From positions 16,944,758 through 17,008,757 of the forward strand of contig CM072166.1 of the NCBI GenBank assembly GCA_036850595.1: a stretch of 64,000 nucleotides of DNA, given 5' to 3'. How positions within the stretch are numbered: the stretch's first letter is position 1; each line of letters starts with the position of its first letter. The notes beneath the pieces were generated by a model that saw only the letters and a list, made by a program, of their open reading frames with translations, searched no databases and was not told where the DNA came from. The position numbers were made by a program, and so were the translations under genes. Positions 63,535 to 64,000 of this stretch are shown in pieces. The DNA is from Rhyacichthys aspro. Taxonomy: Eukaryota; Chordata; Actinopteri; Gobiiformes; Rhyacichthyidae.

Positions 63535-64000
63535 CAGAGGTGTCAAACTCATTTTAGTTCAGAGGCCATATACAGCCCAATTTGATCTGAAGTGGGCCGG
63601 ATCAGGAAAATATTACAAATAACAACTCCAATCTTCCATTTGTTTTAGAGCGAAGAAGTACAATTACATTATAATGACAGTGCACTCACCAATCACAAGT
63701 GAAAACGCTAATGTTTCTGAAAGCATTGAGCATGTAGGTTTTCACCAACTCACCCTCACAATATGGCTTTGATGCTAGTGCTATTTTGCAAGCAATAAGG
63801 AAGCTAACTTTTACTGCTGCATCACTGGGGTAAAAAAAACAGCTATGGTTTCCTCAGATTCGCTAACAGTTCATTTATTTTCTCTCTTCTCAGTTGTCCT
63901 TGCTGTTCTTTTATTTTTCACCGTGATGAGTGTCATAGGGACCAAATTTTCTTGTTTAAAAACTACACATCTAAGAAATCCAATTAGAGATGACAAACAT
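63535..64000. mobile_element. Left end of a second hAT-like element, running off the window
   Basis: CAGAGGTGTCAAACTCATTT, then GGCCATATACAGCCC and GTGGGCCGGATCAGG, the known head of an abundant vertebrate hAT-type MITE. The right end is not seen before 64000, so the end coordinate is only the window edge. Confidence 0.5.

Larger units (their letters stand above)
57972..64000. other. Gene-free right flank, probably intron or upstream region of the GSG1-like gene
   Basis: The exon that should carry the FHTGIWYSC part of the first extracellular loop was not found on the minus strand, so this stretch is probably intronic. It is rich in dispersed repeats, listed separately. No other gene is seen. 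Confidence 0.6.

Overview
The window is vertebrate nuclear DNA, almost certainly from a ray-finned (teleost) fish. Long AT-rich non-coding stretches separate short exons with canonical GT/AG borders. The repeats are typical of fish: hAT-type elements, Tc1-like transposase debris, LINE 3' ends and abundant short dispersed repeats. About 1.2 kb of the 64 kb is supported coding sequence. There are no bacterial genes, operons, CRISPR arrays, phage genes or recognisable RNA genes.

Two genes are supported and they converge tail to tail. On the plus strand is a complete three-exon heparan sulfate glucosamine 3-O-sulfotransferase of the HS3ST3/HS3ST6 type (exons 12117-12490, 30219-30448, 31108-31496; 330 residues). 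On the minus strand is the 3' part of a GSG1-like gene (GSG1L/GSG1L2 family, claudin-fold membrane protein; exons 57924-57971, 52477-52629, 40268-40379, 38145-38445). Its first exons lie beyond the right edge. The two stop codons are 6.6 kb apart. The first gene modifies heparan sulfate chains in the Golgi. The second is related to an AMPA-receptor auxiliary subunit. Nothing shows that they share a pathway; their proximity looks like old linkage, because human HS3ST and GSG1L relatives also lie on the same chromosome arms (16p and 17p).

Layout: 1-11700 is gene-free, with dispersed repeats, a CA microsatellite and a pair of about 0.4-kb duplicated blocks. 11760-12116 is the CpG-rich promoter/5' UTR candidate of the sulfotransferase gene, with two upstream ATGs. 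12491-30218 is its large first intron, holding a LINE remnant and a TIR element. 31497-38144 is the intergenic region. 38145-57971 is the GSG1-like gene, whose introns carry a complete hAT MITE with a perfect 8-bp target duplication, a LINE remnant, a nested pair of inverted-repeat elements and a Tc1-like transposase fossil. 57972-64000 is gene-free repeat-rich sequence, presumably a further intron of the same gene.

Four patches of extreme homopolymer sequence (856-1295, 16140-16190, 21174-21316, 35954-36075) look more like consensus or assembly failure than biology. I found no convincing new biological system. The best leads are an extra intron and a Ser-to-Arg change in the sulfotransferase, an overlapping upstream ORF at its start, the divergent tail of the GSG1-like protein, and the TE structures.
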